In this document: in pieces, positions 47,365-54,284 of the stretch | Layout: every line of letters starts with the position of its first letter | How positions within the stretch are numbered: the first letter of the stretch is position 1 | Assembly: GCF_019649015.1 (NCBI RefSeq) | Contig: NZ_BLPI01000001.1 | Location: 825,501-889,500 of the forward strand | Origin: Agarivorans litoreus | GTDB lineage: Bacteria > Pseudomonadota > Gammaproteobacteria > Enterobacterales > Celerinatantimonadaceae | Reading direction: 5' to 3' | DNA length: 64,000 nucleotides | Made by a program: the position numbers and the translations under genes | The notes under the pieces: model-generated | What the model was told of the DNA's origin: nothing | The model's input: the letters and a program-made list of their open reading frames with translations, nothing else | The model's database searches: none

Positions 47365-48360
47365 TTAAATGCTCGTTAACCAGTTATGCTGGTCTTGGGC
47401 TTTACCCCATTGAATATCGTTAAGCGCTTGGCGCAACTTCAACGTAGTTTCACCGGCTTCGCCATTACCAACGGTGTGTTCTTTGCCGTTGTGGATAAGC
47501 GTACCTACTGGCGTTAATACCGCAGCAGTACCCGATAAGGCCGCTTCACAACCTGGCTTAGCCGCACGCTCTAATAGCTCGTCAACGGTAAGCTCACGCT
47601 CACTTACTTTTAAGCCCAAGTCACTTGCCAAGGTTAGAATAGAGTTACGAGTAACCCCATGTAAAAAGCTGCTGTCGAGCGCTTTAGTAATTAGCTCGTC
47701 GCCGTCAATTAAAATAAAGTTAGCAGCGCCAGTTTCTTGTACATCGCCACCTGGGCAAAACAGTACTTGGTCGGCATCCACTTCGCTGCGCGCTTGGCTA
47801 ATTGGCCCTAAAGCGCTGGCGTAGTTACCGCCCGATTTAACCATACCCATGTGTGGCGCACAGCGCATGCCGTTTTCTTCTAGCAATAAACGTAATGGCT
47901 TAGCACCCACCGCAAAGTAATCGCCCACAGGCGATAGCAATACGTAAAGCAATGCCGAGCTAGTTGGCGCGGCCGCTTTACCAATGGCAGGCTCGGTGCC
48001 AATAAAGGTTGGGCGAATATACATAGATCCCGGAGCAGCTGGCACTTCATCGGCAAATTTTGCCACAATGTCTTTAACCATTTGCTCTAATAATTCGGGT
48101 TTAAAAGCAGGTAGGCTTAATAACTCAGCAGATTGCGCCATACGTTTAATATTGGCGTCCATGCGAAAAATATGCACGCTGCCATCTTCATGACGAAAGG
48201 CTTTAAGCCCTTCAAAACAAGTGCTTGAGTAATGAAGTACGTGCGCGCCAGGGTGCAAGCTAATACTGTCAGACGAGACAATTTCACTATCACCCCATTG
48301 CTGATCTTCGTATTTTGCTAATGCCATTTGTGGCATAAAAACCGTACCAAAAGCTGCCAT
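47365..48360 (-). CDS. ilvE: Branched-chain amino acid aminotransferase
   Basis: PLP-dependent transamination of leucine, isoleucine and valine with 2-oxoglutarate. 331 residues, of the longer type II class: 'GAHVLHYSSTCFEGLKAFR' at the start, 'SMYIRPTFIGTEP', the PLP lysine in 'GMVKSGGNYA', and 'SSFLHGVTRNSIL' near the cofactor phosphate. ATG 48360 follows AGGAACACAAC. It is monocistronic and outside any ilv operon. It directly borders the distal end of the integron cassette array. Confidence 0.94.
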   Translation of the reverse strand: MAAFGTVFMPQMALAKYEDQQWGDSEIVSSDSISLHPGAHVLHYSSTCFEGLKAFRHEDGSVHIFRMDANIKRMAQSAELLSLPAFKPELLEQMVKDIVAKFADEVPAAPGSMYIRPTFIGTEPAIGKAAAPTSSALLYVLLSPVGDYFAVGAKPLRLLLEENGMRCAPHMGMVKSGGNYASALGPISQARSEVDADQVLFCPGGDVQETGAANFILIDGDELITKALDSSFLHGVTRNSILTLASDLGLKVSERELTVDELLERAAKPGCEAALSGTAAVLTPVGTLIHNGKEHTVGNGEAGETTLKLRQALNDIQWGKAQDQHNWLTSI

Positions 48361-48830
48361 GTTGTGTTCCTACTTATGTTGGGGCTTTAAGCCCTATTCT
48401 TTATTTTGATTGTTTGTTCTTTAGCGAAGTAGAAAACTGGTGGGACTGAACGAGTTCGCGCTTTTATCAAACCGAGGTACCTGAACGACCAATGCCAATT
48501 TTTCCATAAACTGGATTCGCAGAATGGTAAAAGAGTATGTGGTCTTATGGCACTGCGATCAAGCTTAAGAAACCCTCAATCTGCAAATATTCTGCAATAA
48601 ATGTGTATGCGAAGGGATTTTGGCTGCCAACAAAGCAAATTTGTAAACTGGCGTTGCTTAAACTTTCCCATAGCCCGCCAGCAATCAGTAGCAAGAAAAA
48701 GGCAAGGAATAACATTAGATCAGGGCTTCATTTTGCTTGTAGCTGTACTCGGTCAATCACAACTACCGCAAAACAACTCGTGATTCAGGCATCACCTAAA
48801 TTTAGGTGATGCACTATTTTGGTAGCCCTA
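48361..48830. other. 470-bp region between ilvE and the integron end
   Basis: No ORF here convinces me. Two structures are visible: GGGCTTTAAGCCC (48382-48394) in the ilvE leader, and a perfect 24-bp palindrome GCATCACCTAAATTTAGG...GATGC at 48789-48812 followed by ACTATTTT, which may be a terminator. The region could hold decayed cassette DNA, since AACGC-type motifs appear from about 48840. Confidence 0.4.
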
Positions 48831-48839
48831 TTAAGGGGT

Positions 48840-48943
48840 GAGCAACGCAATACCTTAGCCGCCGCATTCCACCTTAAACACCAAAACCAACGCATAGTAT
48901 AAATGCCACGCGTTGCGAATCACTCTTAAGCAACTTGTTATAC
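48840..48943. other. Degenerate distal attC-like site
   Basis: The right end carries a clean integron core GTTATAC (48937-48943) after TTAAGCAACTT. A matching left arm is only weakly present (AACGCAATACCTTAG near 48843). By array order it should be the attC of the RelBE cassette, the last of the array. I cannot confirm the full fold. Confidence 0.4.
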
Positions 48944-48997
48944 CGCTTTGCTGAGGCTAAAATGACCAATATAAAGACCACTTAAGAGACCGATTGT

Positions 48998-49246
48998 ATG
49001 ACCACTAGAATTTTAGCCGATGTTGCTGCAAGCATTACCGAGTTGAAAGCTAACCCTATGAAAGTTGCAACTAGTGCTTATGGCGAACCTGTTGCTGTAT
49101 TAAACCGAAATGAGCCAGCATTTTATTGCGTACCTGCCGAAGCGTACGAAATGATGATGGACAGACTCGAAGATCTTGAACTACTAGCTATCGCTAAAGA
49201 GCGTGAATCTGAAGAGAGCATTTCGGTAAATATTGATGACCTATAA
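48998..49246 (+). CDS. relB: Phd/YefM-type antitoxin of RelBE-like pair
   Basis: 82 residues, 'TTRILADVAASITELKANPM' then 'AVLNRNEPAFYCVPAEAYE', matching the Phd/YefM-fold antitoxins common in Vibrio integron cassettes. The N-terminal half binds operator DNA, the acidic C-terminal half ('EESISVNIDDL') wraps the toxin. It is read opposite to the other cassette genes and overlaps the toxin start by 11 bp. Such pairs carry their own promoter, so orientation does not matter for expression. Confidence 0.9.
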   Translation: MTTRILADVAASITELKANPMKVATSAYGEPVAVLNRNEPAFYCVPAEAYEMMMDRLEDLELLAIAKERESEESISVNIDDL

Positions 49247-49526
49247 ACTCGACTTTAAAAAGAGCGCACTCAAAGAGTGGAAAAAGCTTGGCTCTATTCT
49301 GCAACAACAATTTAAGAAAAAGCTAATCGAGCGCATAGATAACCCACATGTTCCAGCTTCAAAACTTTCTGGAGCTGACAACATGTATAAAATTAAGTTG
49401 CGTCAATCGGGCTACCGTCTCGTCTACAAAGTTGAAGACGATGTCATCATCGTAACCGTCTTAGCAGTCGGAAAACGAGAACGTAGCGATGTTTACCGTA
49501 ACGCCATGAAAAGGTTAGATGATTAA
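49236..49526 (+). CDS. relE: RelE-family toxin (mRNA interferase)
   Basis: 96 residues from ATG 49236 (a TTG lies one codon earlier). It has the RelE fold sequence 'YKLDFKKSALKEWKKL', 'KLSGADNMYKIKLRQSGYRL' and 'VITVLAVGKRERSDVY'-type strands with the basic residues that bind mRNA in the ribosomal A site. It overlaps the antitoxin gene. In integrons this pair is thought to stabilise the array against cassette loss. Confidence 0.92.
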   Translation: MTYKLDFKKSALKEWKKLGSILQQQFKKKLIERIDNPHVPASKLSGADNMYKIKLRQSGYRLVYKVEDDVIIVTVLAVGKRERSDVYRNAMKRLDD

Positions 49527-49527
49527 T

Positions 49528-49659
49528 TGCCAACGCCCGCATAAGGGGCAGCAAAATGTAGCGGCGATTGGTTTAAATTTGGGCGAAGCACCAAAACTAA
49601 TCGCCGCGTAGTTTTGATGTCCCAGGGAGCTTGCGAGCGACTTGATGCGTTTGTTATAG
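49528..49659. other. attC site of the HigBA cassette
   Basis: Left arm CCAACGCCCGCATAAGGGG pairs with right arm CGACTTGATGCGTTTGTTAT: CGCATAAG against CGCATCAAG with one unpaired base, the extrahelical-base signature of attC. The core GTTATAG is at 49653-49659. About 90% alike to the next attC at 50341-50479. Confidence 0.85.
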
Positions 49660-49968
49660 CTCTGCGATATGCGCCAGTGTTTCAGGGTGTCGTTGCACTA
49701 ACTTGAGCAAAGTAACAGCCTGTCCATTTGGAGCACTGCGGCCTTGCTCCCAGTTTTCAAGAGTGCGTGATGATGTATGAAGCAAACGGGCAAACACCCC
49801 ACGAGACATGTTGAATTTTTCTCGAATTCCGACAATCTCATCAGGCGAGATATTTAACTCACTAATATCATTAACTTCATGAGTTTTCAGGGTCAACTTA
49901 CCCTCAGAGTGCTGTTTTGCCTCGACAAGGGCTGAACTTAGTTCTGCAAATAAATCACGATTGCTCAT
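49654..49968 (-). CDS. higA-2: HigA-2-like antitoxin
   Basis: 104 residues: an N-terminal toxin-binding segment ('MSNRDLFAELSSALVEAKQH') and a helix-turn-helix of the Xre class ('MSRGVFARLLHTSSRTLENW', 'GRSAPNGQAVTLLKLVQ'). Closely resembles HigA-2 of the Vibrio cholerae superintegron as I remember it. It neutralises HigB-2 and represses the operon. It follows the toxin gene with a 14-bp overlap, the reversed toxin-first order typical of hig loci. The stop codon lies inside the attC core. Confidence 0.93.
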   Translation of the reverse strand: MSNRDLFAELSSALVEAKQHSEGKLTLKTHEVNDISELNISPDEIVGIREKFNMSRGVFARLLHTSSRTLENWEQGRSAPNGQAVTLLKLVQRHPETLAHIAEL

Positions 49969-50287
49969 TACGCCATGCCTCCATAAAAGCCTTTAACTGT
50001 CGTTTTTGGTCTGCGGTTAAATCAGCCATTTCATTCTTCCCGTAGATTGTCAGTAAGTAAAATCGCTTGCTCGCGTCAAGGAAGTAATAGATAACACGAG
50101 AACCACCTCGTTTGCCCTTACCCTTACTCGCTACTCTAACCTTTCGCAAACCACCTGTACCTTGAATTACATCGCCCTGTTTAGGGTTTGACATTAGCTC
50201 AGCTTGAAAAGATCTGAACTCATCGTCAGTTAAGTAACCTTCACGATATTTTTCAAAAATGGATGATTCTACAAATACACTTTTCAT
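49955..50287 (-). CDS. higB-2: HigB-2-like ribosome-dependent toxin
   Basis: 110 residues from ATG 50287: 'MKSVFVESSIFEKYREGYLT', 'GDVIQGTGGLRKVRVASKG' and 'RGGSRVIYYFLDASKRFYLL', close to V. cholerae HigB-2 (RelE superfamily), which cuts translated mRNA. The frame extends upstream to 50323, but the family starts at MKSVF. Together with higA-2 it forms a self-maintaining cassette near the distal end of the array. Confidence 0.93.
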   Translation of the reverse strand: MKSVFVESSIFEKYREGYLTDDEFRSFQAELMSNPKQGDVIQGTGGLRKVRVASKGKGKRGGSRVIYYFLDASKRFYLLTIYGKNEMADLTADQKRQLKAFMEAWRNEQS

Positions 50288-50340
50288 GAACAGAAGTGTA
50301 CGCAAGATGCGTATAGATAGCAAGGGGCCAAACTAGCAGG

Positions 50341-50479
50341 GCCAACGCCCGCATAAGGGGCAGCAAAATGTAGCGGCGATTTGGTTAAACTTTGCGAAGC
50401 ACCAAAACTAAATCGCCGCGTAGTTTTGATGTCCCAGCGCCCCGCCTTTCAGGGGCGCGACTTGATGCGCTTGTTATAC
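50341..50479. other. attC site of the 128-residue protein cassette
   Basis: Left arm CCAACGCCCGCATAAGGGG and right arm GACTTGATGCGCTTGTTATA pair with the same one-base bulge as the previous site. Core GTTATAC is at 50473-50479. The inner part GCGGCGATTTGG... / ...AAATCGCCGC is shared with 49528-49659, which points to cassettes from one donor lineage. Confidence 0.87.
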
Positions 50480-50484
50480 ACCAA

Positions 50485-50871
50485 CTATCTCAGAATTCCT
50501 TCTCGGACACTAATTAGTCGGCTGTTAACAATAGATAATGTCTCATCACCCCACGTAACCGGATAGTACCACTCAGGATGTAAAATCTTCTCTATTTTCT
50601 CGAGCTGGTCAGGTTTTACACGCACAGAAACCTCATCCATAAGAATAGTAAACACGATACCTTTTAAGCGCCGATCCAGCACAACTATTGTTTTTAGAGC
50701 CCCTTCCTTGAATGCTACTTCCCTCATTTCTAATACCCAATCAAGGTCATTCGTAGCATTATCAGTGAGAAAGGAAAGCATCTGGTCTTGCTCAATACAT
50801 TTTTCTTCAGATGCCCAGCAACTAAAGCAGGAAACAAAGAGCAGTGAAATTAATATCGTCAATGACTTCAC
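50485..50871 (-). CDS. Integron cassette: exported protein, unknown
   Basis: 128 residues with a signal peptide ('MKSLTILISLLFVSCFSCWA', residues 1-20) followed by a mostly helical and beta mixed domain ('DLDWVLEMREVAFKEGALKT', 'VLDRRLKGIVFTILMDEVSV'). Family unknown. It reads away from intI, like most cassettes. Its own cassette start was hit by the IS1111-type element at 50891, only 20 bp upstream of the start codon, so its expression may now depend on the element. Confidence 0.7.
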   Translation of the reverse strand: MKSLTILISLLFVSCFSCWASEEKCIEQDQMLSFLTDNATNDLDWVLEMREVAFKEGALKTIVVLDRRLKGIVFTILMDEVSVRVKPDQLEKIEKILHPEWYYPVTWGDETLSIVNSRLISVREGILR

Positions 50872-50915
50872 AGAGTTTTCCTTGGTGTATAGACATAATG
50901 ACTCCCCAAGAAGGT

Positions 50916-50993
50916 GCTGATCTCCAACTTCGTGGGTTAGCTGAAAGCCAGAGCCATAATAGTTAATGATAATAAACTAGATTGGAGATCAGC
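50916..50993 (+). promoter_or_regulatory. Hairpin that hides the transposase ribosome site
   Basis: GCTGATCTCCAA (50916-50927) is the perfect complement of TTGGAGATCAGC (50982-50993), which contains the GGAG ribosome site and abuts ATG 50994. Transcripts entering from outside would fold and block translation; shorter transcripts from an internal start would not. Confidence 0.65.
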
Positions 50994-52148
50994 ATGAATA
51001 AACATAACATACTTTTTATCGGCCTAGATACTCACAAAGAATTTGTTGAAGTCGCCTATATTGAAGACCAACGGGGTGCGCAAGCGGTGCACTTTGGCAG
51101 AATATCTAGCGCTAAAACCGCCATTGTGAAACTGGCCAAACAGTTTCAATCTAAATACCCACAAGCCACCTTACATTTTGTCTATGAAGCAGGGCCTTGC
51201 GGTTACTGGATATACCGCCTGCTCACTAGCCTTGGCCATTGTTGCTATGTAGTCGCCCCATCACTTATCCCTAAAAAGCCAGGCGATAAGATAAAAACCG
51301 ATAAGCGTGATGCACTCAAACTTGCCAAGCTGCTAAAAACCGAAGACCTAACACCTATTTACGTCCCAGAGCCAGAAGATGAAGCTGTGCGGGATTTATC
51401 GCGTGCGCGTGAGACCGCTATGAAAGACTTAAAAGATGCTAAGTATCAGTTAAAAGCCTTGCTACTACGTAATAACATTAACTATGCGGGCACTGCCAAT
51501 TGGTCGGCTAAGCACCTACGCTGGCTCACCGAGTTGGTGCTCCCCCACCCAGCACAACAAATTGCGCTACAAGAATACTTACACACCATTAATGAACGTA
51601 TTGCTCGCCTAAAGCGTCTTGATAATGAATTAGCGCATCAGGTACAAGCATGGCGTTATTACCCAGTAGTGAAAGCCGTACAAGCCATGCGTGGTGTTCG
51701 ATTATTAGTGGCTACAGGCTTGATTGCAGAACTGGGGGATATACGTCGGTTTGACCATCCACGTAAGCTCATGGCTTATGTGGGTTTAGTGCCTAGGGAA
51801 CACTCAACTGGTGATAAGCGGCGCATAGGTGCCATCACTAAGTGTGGTAATGGCAGAGCAAGGCGTTTACTGATTGAAGGGGCACATAGCTACCGTTATC
51901 CGGCAAACATCTCTACCGATTTACAGCTAAGGCAGGAGGGCTTACCCAAAACAGTTGTTGATAAGGCGTGGCAAGCACAACTACGTTTATGCCGCCGTTA
52001 CCAGCGTTTAATGCACAAAGGTAAACATTACAATGTGGTAGTCACCGCCATTGCACGTGAAATGATTGCCTATATCTGGGCAATAGCAAAGCAAGTGGTG
52101 TTAATAGACGTTAACCCCAAACATCGTTTAGCTAGGGTCCCCGCATAA
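50994..52148 (+). CDS. IS110/IS1111-family transposase (DEDD recombinase)
   Basis: 384 residues from ATG 50994 (GGAG 6 bp upstream; the frame extends to 50982). The N-terminal RuvC-like DEDD domain is visible ('FIGLDTHKEFVEVAYIED', 'HFVYEAGPCGYWIYRLL', 'KTDKRDALKLAKLLKTEDL'), with the C-terminal Tnp_20 domain ('GVRLLVATGLIAELGDIRRF', 'LMAYVGLVPREHSTGDKRR', 'GNGRARRLLIEGAHSYRYP'). The conserved catalytic Ser of this family falls in the C-terminal domain. Frame intact, so likely active. Confidence 0.94.
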   Translation: MNKHNILFIGLDTHKEFVEVAYIEDQRGAQAVHFGRISSAKTAIVKLAKQFQSKYPQATLHFVYEAGPCGYWIYRLLTSLGHCCYVVAPSLIPKKPGDKIKTDKRDALKLAKLLKTEDLTPIYVPEPEDEAVRDLSRARETAMKDLKDAKYQLKALLLRNNINYAGTANWSAKHLRWLTELVLPHPAQQIALQEYLHTINERIARLKRLDNELAHQVQAWRYYPVVKAVQAMRGVRLLVATGLIAELGDIRRFDHPRKLMAYVGLVPREHSTGDKRRIGAITKCGNGRARRLLIEGAHSYRYPANISTDLQLRQEGLPKTVVDKAWQAQLRLCRRYQRLMHKGKHYNVVVTAIAREMIAYIWAIAKQVVLIDVNPKHRLARVPA

Positions 52149-52431
52149 TGACAAGAATAGAGTTAATGTATGTGCTTAAGCATCGGCTGTGGCACAACCA
52201 CCGACGGCGTTAGGATGGCAGTTATCGACAGGTAATTGACCCACGAGCATAGACTGAAGACAGGTGCCACGACGGAATAAGTAAGGTTAGCGCTACCCGC
52301 AGTTTGGGTAATCTACGGATATCAGCATGAAAACCGACGAACTTACTTGCTTCAAGCTCATGCATTAACTCGCCCTTTAGGCAAAGAGCAATGGTTCACA
52401 CGAGCTAGGGATTTAGGCGCTCAACTTGACA
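52149..52431 (+). ncRNA. Candidate seek/bridge RNA of the IS1111-type element
   Basis: 283 bp of noncoding DNA between the transposase stop and the right repeat, where IS1111 elements encode their guide RNA. It contains GGCGTTAG at 52206-52213. The first seven bases match the complement of the target core (GGCGTTATAC in the restored attC), and several GC-rich arms could form loops. Boundaries and folding are not determined; the call rests on position plus the target match. Confidence 0.5.
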
Positions 52432-52445
52432 TGGGGAGTCATACC

Positions 52446-52543
52446 AACGCCCAACTATGGGGCTGATAAAGCTTGGCTAAAATTGTGTAGCGAAGCGGAA
52501 CCGAGCCAAGCTTTAGCAGTCCCTCATGAGTTGTTTGTTAGGT
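52446..52543. other. attC site of the 65-residue protein cassette (interrupted)
   Basis: Left arm AACGCCCAACTATGGGG (52446 on, completed by GTAT left of the IS) and right arm CCTCATGAGTTGTTTGTTAG pair as CAACTATG against CAACTCATG with one extra base. Core GTTAGGT at 52537-52543. Its distal core is split by the IS1111-type element. Confidence 0.83.
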
Positions 52544-52549
52544 GCAATT

Positions 52550-52747
52550 TTACGATGGCACCCATTTATTTGTACTGTATTCGAAAGCCCAAAAATCAGC
52601 ACTACCCTGAGGTAGTTCTTTAAGTATTTCAATTCGTAATTCAGGTTTTTGAAGCATGTGTTTCTTTGCAGCTTCTTGTGCATTTTCGAATGTATCATAA
52701 TGAGTAAAATCACCATCAACATACAATCTGTAATTATTTTGGCTCAC
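52550..52747 (-). CDS. Integron cassette: 65-residue protein, unknown
   Basis: The product reads 'SQNNYRLYVDGDFTHYDTF', then an amphipathic helix 'ENAQEAAKKHMLQ', then a beta-like tail ending 'FEYSTNKWVPS'. Such small alpha/beta proteins are common as integron ORFans. ATG 52747 is used. A longer frame in another phase (52513-52722) overlaps, but its composition is poor. It fills the cassette between attC sites at 52446-52543 and 52779-52895 exactly, which supports it being the cassette gene. Confidence 0.65.
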   Translation of the reverse strand: MSQNNYRLYVDGDFTHYDTFENAQEAAKKHMLQKPELRIEILKELPQGSADFWAFEYSTNKWVPS

Positions 52748-52778
52748 ATTGTTCTCGATTCAACAATCTTTAGGTTGC

Positions 52779-52895
52779 ACCTAACGCCCCGGTCAGGCGG
52801 CGCCTGAAACGAAGTCTTTTTTGCGTTAATATTGAGCGCAGCGAATACGCAAAAAAGTGTAGCGTAAGGCGCTCGCTTGCACCGGTTTGTTATAA
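52779..52895. other. attC site of the 80-residue membrane protein cassette
   Basis: Left ACCTAACGCCCCGGTCAGGC, right CTTGCACCGGTTTGTTATAA. CCGGTCA pairs with CCGGTGCA leaving one extra base. Cores ACCTAAC (52779-52785) and GTTATAA (52889-52895). 117 bp. Confidence 0.87.
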
Positions 52896-52902
52896 GCGCC
52901 AC

Positions 52903-53145
52903 CTAGCGCGATAGTAAATATTTAATGCCGAACCCCGCCACCAAAAGAATGATGCCAAGCCCGAGCATATACATTGGCCCATAATCAGACTTATCACTGG
53001 GAACTACCTTATAAAACTGCCCACTCGGCTGATCGGAACCGACGCCAATTGGAAGAAAGTCTGTCAGTTGCGGAAGACCAGTAATATAGGCAAGTAACGT
53101 ATAGACAACTATCAAACCGCCAAAAATAATTAAAAAGTAACTCAC
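52903..53145 (-). CDS. Integron cassette: two-helix membrane protein
   Basis: 80 residues with helix 1 at about 3-22 ('FLIIFGGLIVVYTLLAYI'), a polar loop ('PIGVGSDQPSGQFYKVVPSD') and helix 2 at about 58-76. It is predicted in the inner membrane with both ends on the same side. Family unknown. It fills one cassette and is read away from intI. Confidence 0.7.
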   Translation of the reverse strand: MSYFLIIFGGLIVVYTLLAYITGLPQLTDFLPIGVGSDQPSGQFYKVVPSDKSDYGPMYMLGLGIILLVAGFGIKYLLSR

Positions 53146-53157
53146 AGCCTCACCAGC

Positions 53158-53232
53158 TTATAACGCCCGGCACAGCAGCGAGCGTTAGCGAGTCCAGCCC
53201 CGAAGGGGCGATGCTGCTGCCGCTTGTTAATA
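53158..53232. other. Short attC site (75 bp)
   Basis: Cores TTATAAC (53158-53164) and GTTAATA (53226-53232). Left GCCCGGCACAGCAGCG pairs with right GATGCTGCTGCCGCTTG. The central hairpin AGCCCCGAAGGGGCG is compact. The stop of the neighbouring gene lies in the right core. Confidence 0.85.
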
Positions 53233-53640
53233 GTTTTCAATTTCTGCACCTTCTATTAGTAACAGTTCTTCAAAAAACAACTTTGTATTTTCATGTCTTT
53301 TAAACGTCTTACTAAAATATCTGCGTTCATCATCAGTGAATTGATGAAGAGAAATTGGCTCGCTAAGTGTTCGATCTACAATTGCTTCCAAAACTGATAG
53401 GTTTATTCCAGTGGTCTGGAACTTTAAAAAACCACTAAAATCAATTGAAGCCACCTGGTCATCTTTCAATTCACAACATAACCAATCAATGTCTCTTATT
53501 TCCTTATTTATATCGGAAATACAAATGGCTATCGATTTTTCCGCAGTTTTCGAAGAATTCTTCTTCAAGACATTTGTTGGCAAGTGTAAAGCGGATGCCA
53601 CGACACAATTGCCCTTTTCTTCAATTCCGATATCGATCAT
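53227..53640 (-). CDS. Integron cassette: 137-residue soluble protein, unknown
   Basis: The product begins 'MIDIGIEEKGNCVVASALHL' and has 'KSIAICISDINKEIRDIDWL', 'QVASIDFSGFLKFQTTGINL' and an acidic C-terminal part ending 'LLIEGAEIENY'. It has no signal peptide or membrane helix. I do not recognise it. The acidic surface and helical end would fit an immunity-like protein, but that is only an impression. It occupies one cassette between attC sites at 53158 and 53660. Confidence 0.65.
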   Translation of the reverse strand: MIDIGIEEKGNCVVASALHLPTNVLKKNSSKTAEKSIAICISDINKEIRDIDWLCCELKDDQVASIDFSGFLKFQTTGINLSVLEAIVDRTLSEPISLHQFTDDERRYFSKTFKRHENTKLFFEELLLIEGAEIENY

Positions 53641-53659
53641 TTATATCCACTTCAATGAC

Positions 53660-53759
53660 TATTAACGCCCCGCTAAGCTGTGAGTGAATGCGTGCCATAA
53701 TGTGAAGCGAAGCGAAACTGGCACGCGTTTACGAATCAGACTTGAGCGGTTTGTTATGT
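53660..53759. other. attC site of the DMP19-like cassette
   Basis: Cores TATTAAC (53660-53666) and GTTATGT (53753-53759). Left GCCCCGCTAAGCTG pairs with right GACTTGAGCGGTTTG: CCGCTAAG against CCGCTCAAG, one extra base. Inner palindrome GCGTGCCATAATGTGAAGCG / CTGGCACGCG. Confidence 0.88.
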
Positions 53760-54161
53760 GCAAATTTTTATCCCGCGACTCGAAAAGTAAGCTCTAATCT
53801 TAAGCCACCTTTGCTCGCTAACTTCTGAAAATAGCTCTCTCCAATCGGGGCAGTTTTCATAATAACTACTATTTGCAGACACAAGAAACGAATCTATTGA
53901 TTCTGGGTGGAAATCGACACCAAGCTTTGCAAAATGCAACTTATAGTTTTCAATTATTTTTAACGATTCTTCATCGCTAACAAGCTGTAAAGAGTTTGCA
54001 AGTATTGGATACCAATTCATATTGTACGTGAAAAAGTGATCCCAACCCTCCATGTCAGCTATTGACTCTAAATAAGCGACAACAAAAATAAGCCACTCTT
54101 CTTCCGTAAGCAACTCGGTATTTGTTAGTCCTTTATCTAACACTTCATCTACGTTTTGCAT
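53754..54161 (-). CDS. Integron cassette: DMP19-like (DUF4375) protein
   Basis: 135 residues from ATG 54161, preceded by GGAGTATTG. A longer frame to 54227 would begin inside the attC site and lacks a ribosome site. The helical pattern 'WLIFVVAYLESIADMEGWDH', 'YPILANSLQLVSDEESLKII' resembles the DMP19/DUF4375 fold, which in Neisseria acts as a DNA mimic. The acidic composition fits. Assignment is tentative and based on pattern, not alignment. Confidence 0.6.
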   Translation of the reverse strand: MQNVDEVLDKGLTNTELLTEEEWLIFVVAYLESIADMEGWDHFFTYNMNWYPILANSLQLVSDEESLKIIENYKLHFAKLGVDFHPESIDSFLVSANSSYYENCPDWRELFSEVSEQRWLKIRAYFSSRGIKICT

Positions 54162-54176
54162 CAATACTCCATTTGC

Positions 54177-54284
54177 ACATAACGCCAACATTAGCGGCGA
54201 GTTGAGCGCCAGCGAAAACGAGTCCAAAGCCCGCCTGAGCGTAGCGAAGGTCTTGCGGGCTGATGCTACATGTTTTTGTTAGGT
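54177..54284. other. attC site of the first cassette
   Basis: Cores ACATAAC (54177-54183) and GTTAGGT (54278-54284). Left GCCAACATTAGCGGCG and right GATGCTACATGTTTTTG pair as AACATTAGC against AACATGTAGC with one extra base. 108 bp, with inner arms around AGCCCGCCTGAGCGTAGCG / CGGGCT. Confidence 0.87.

Larger units (their letters stand above)
50891..52445 (+). mobile_element. IS1111-type IS110-family element in an attC core (1555 bp)
   Basis: Subterminal inverted repeats ATGACTCCCCA (50898-50908) / TGGGGAGTCAT (52432-52442) with 7 bp outside the left and 3 bp outside the right repeat, the IS1111 layout. Removing 50891-52445 joins GTAT (50887-50890) to AACGCCC (52446 on) and restores the integron core GTATAAC. 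There is no target duplication, as expected. This is the behaviour of the IS1111-attC group. Confidence 0.9.

Noticed and set aside
48537-48809. 90-residue plus-strand ORF between ilvE and the integron
   Set aside because: No ribosome site, unusual composition, ends in a palindrome; overlapping second frame of similar quality, so chance is more likely.
52513-52722. 69-residue frame overlapping the 65-residue cassette gene
   Set aside because: Runs through the attC core and has a poorer, Lys/Leu/Met-rich sequence; the 65-residue frame fits the cassette better.
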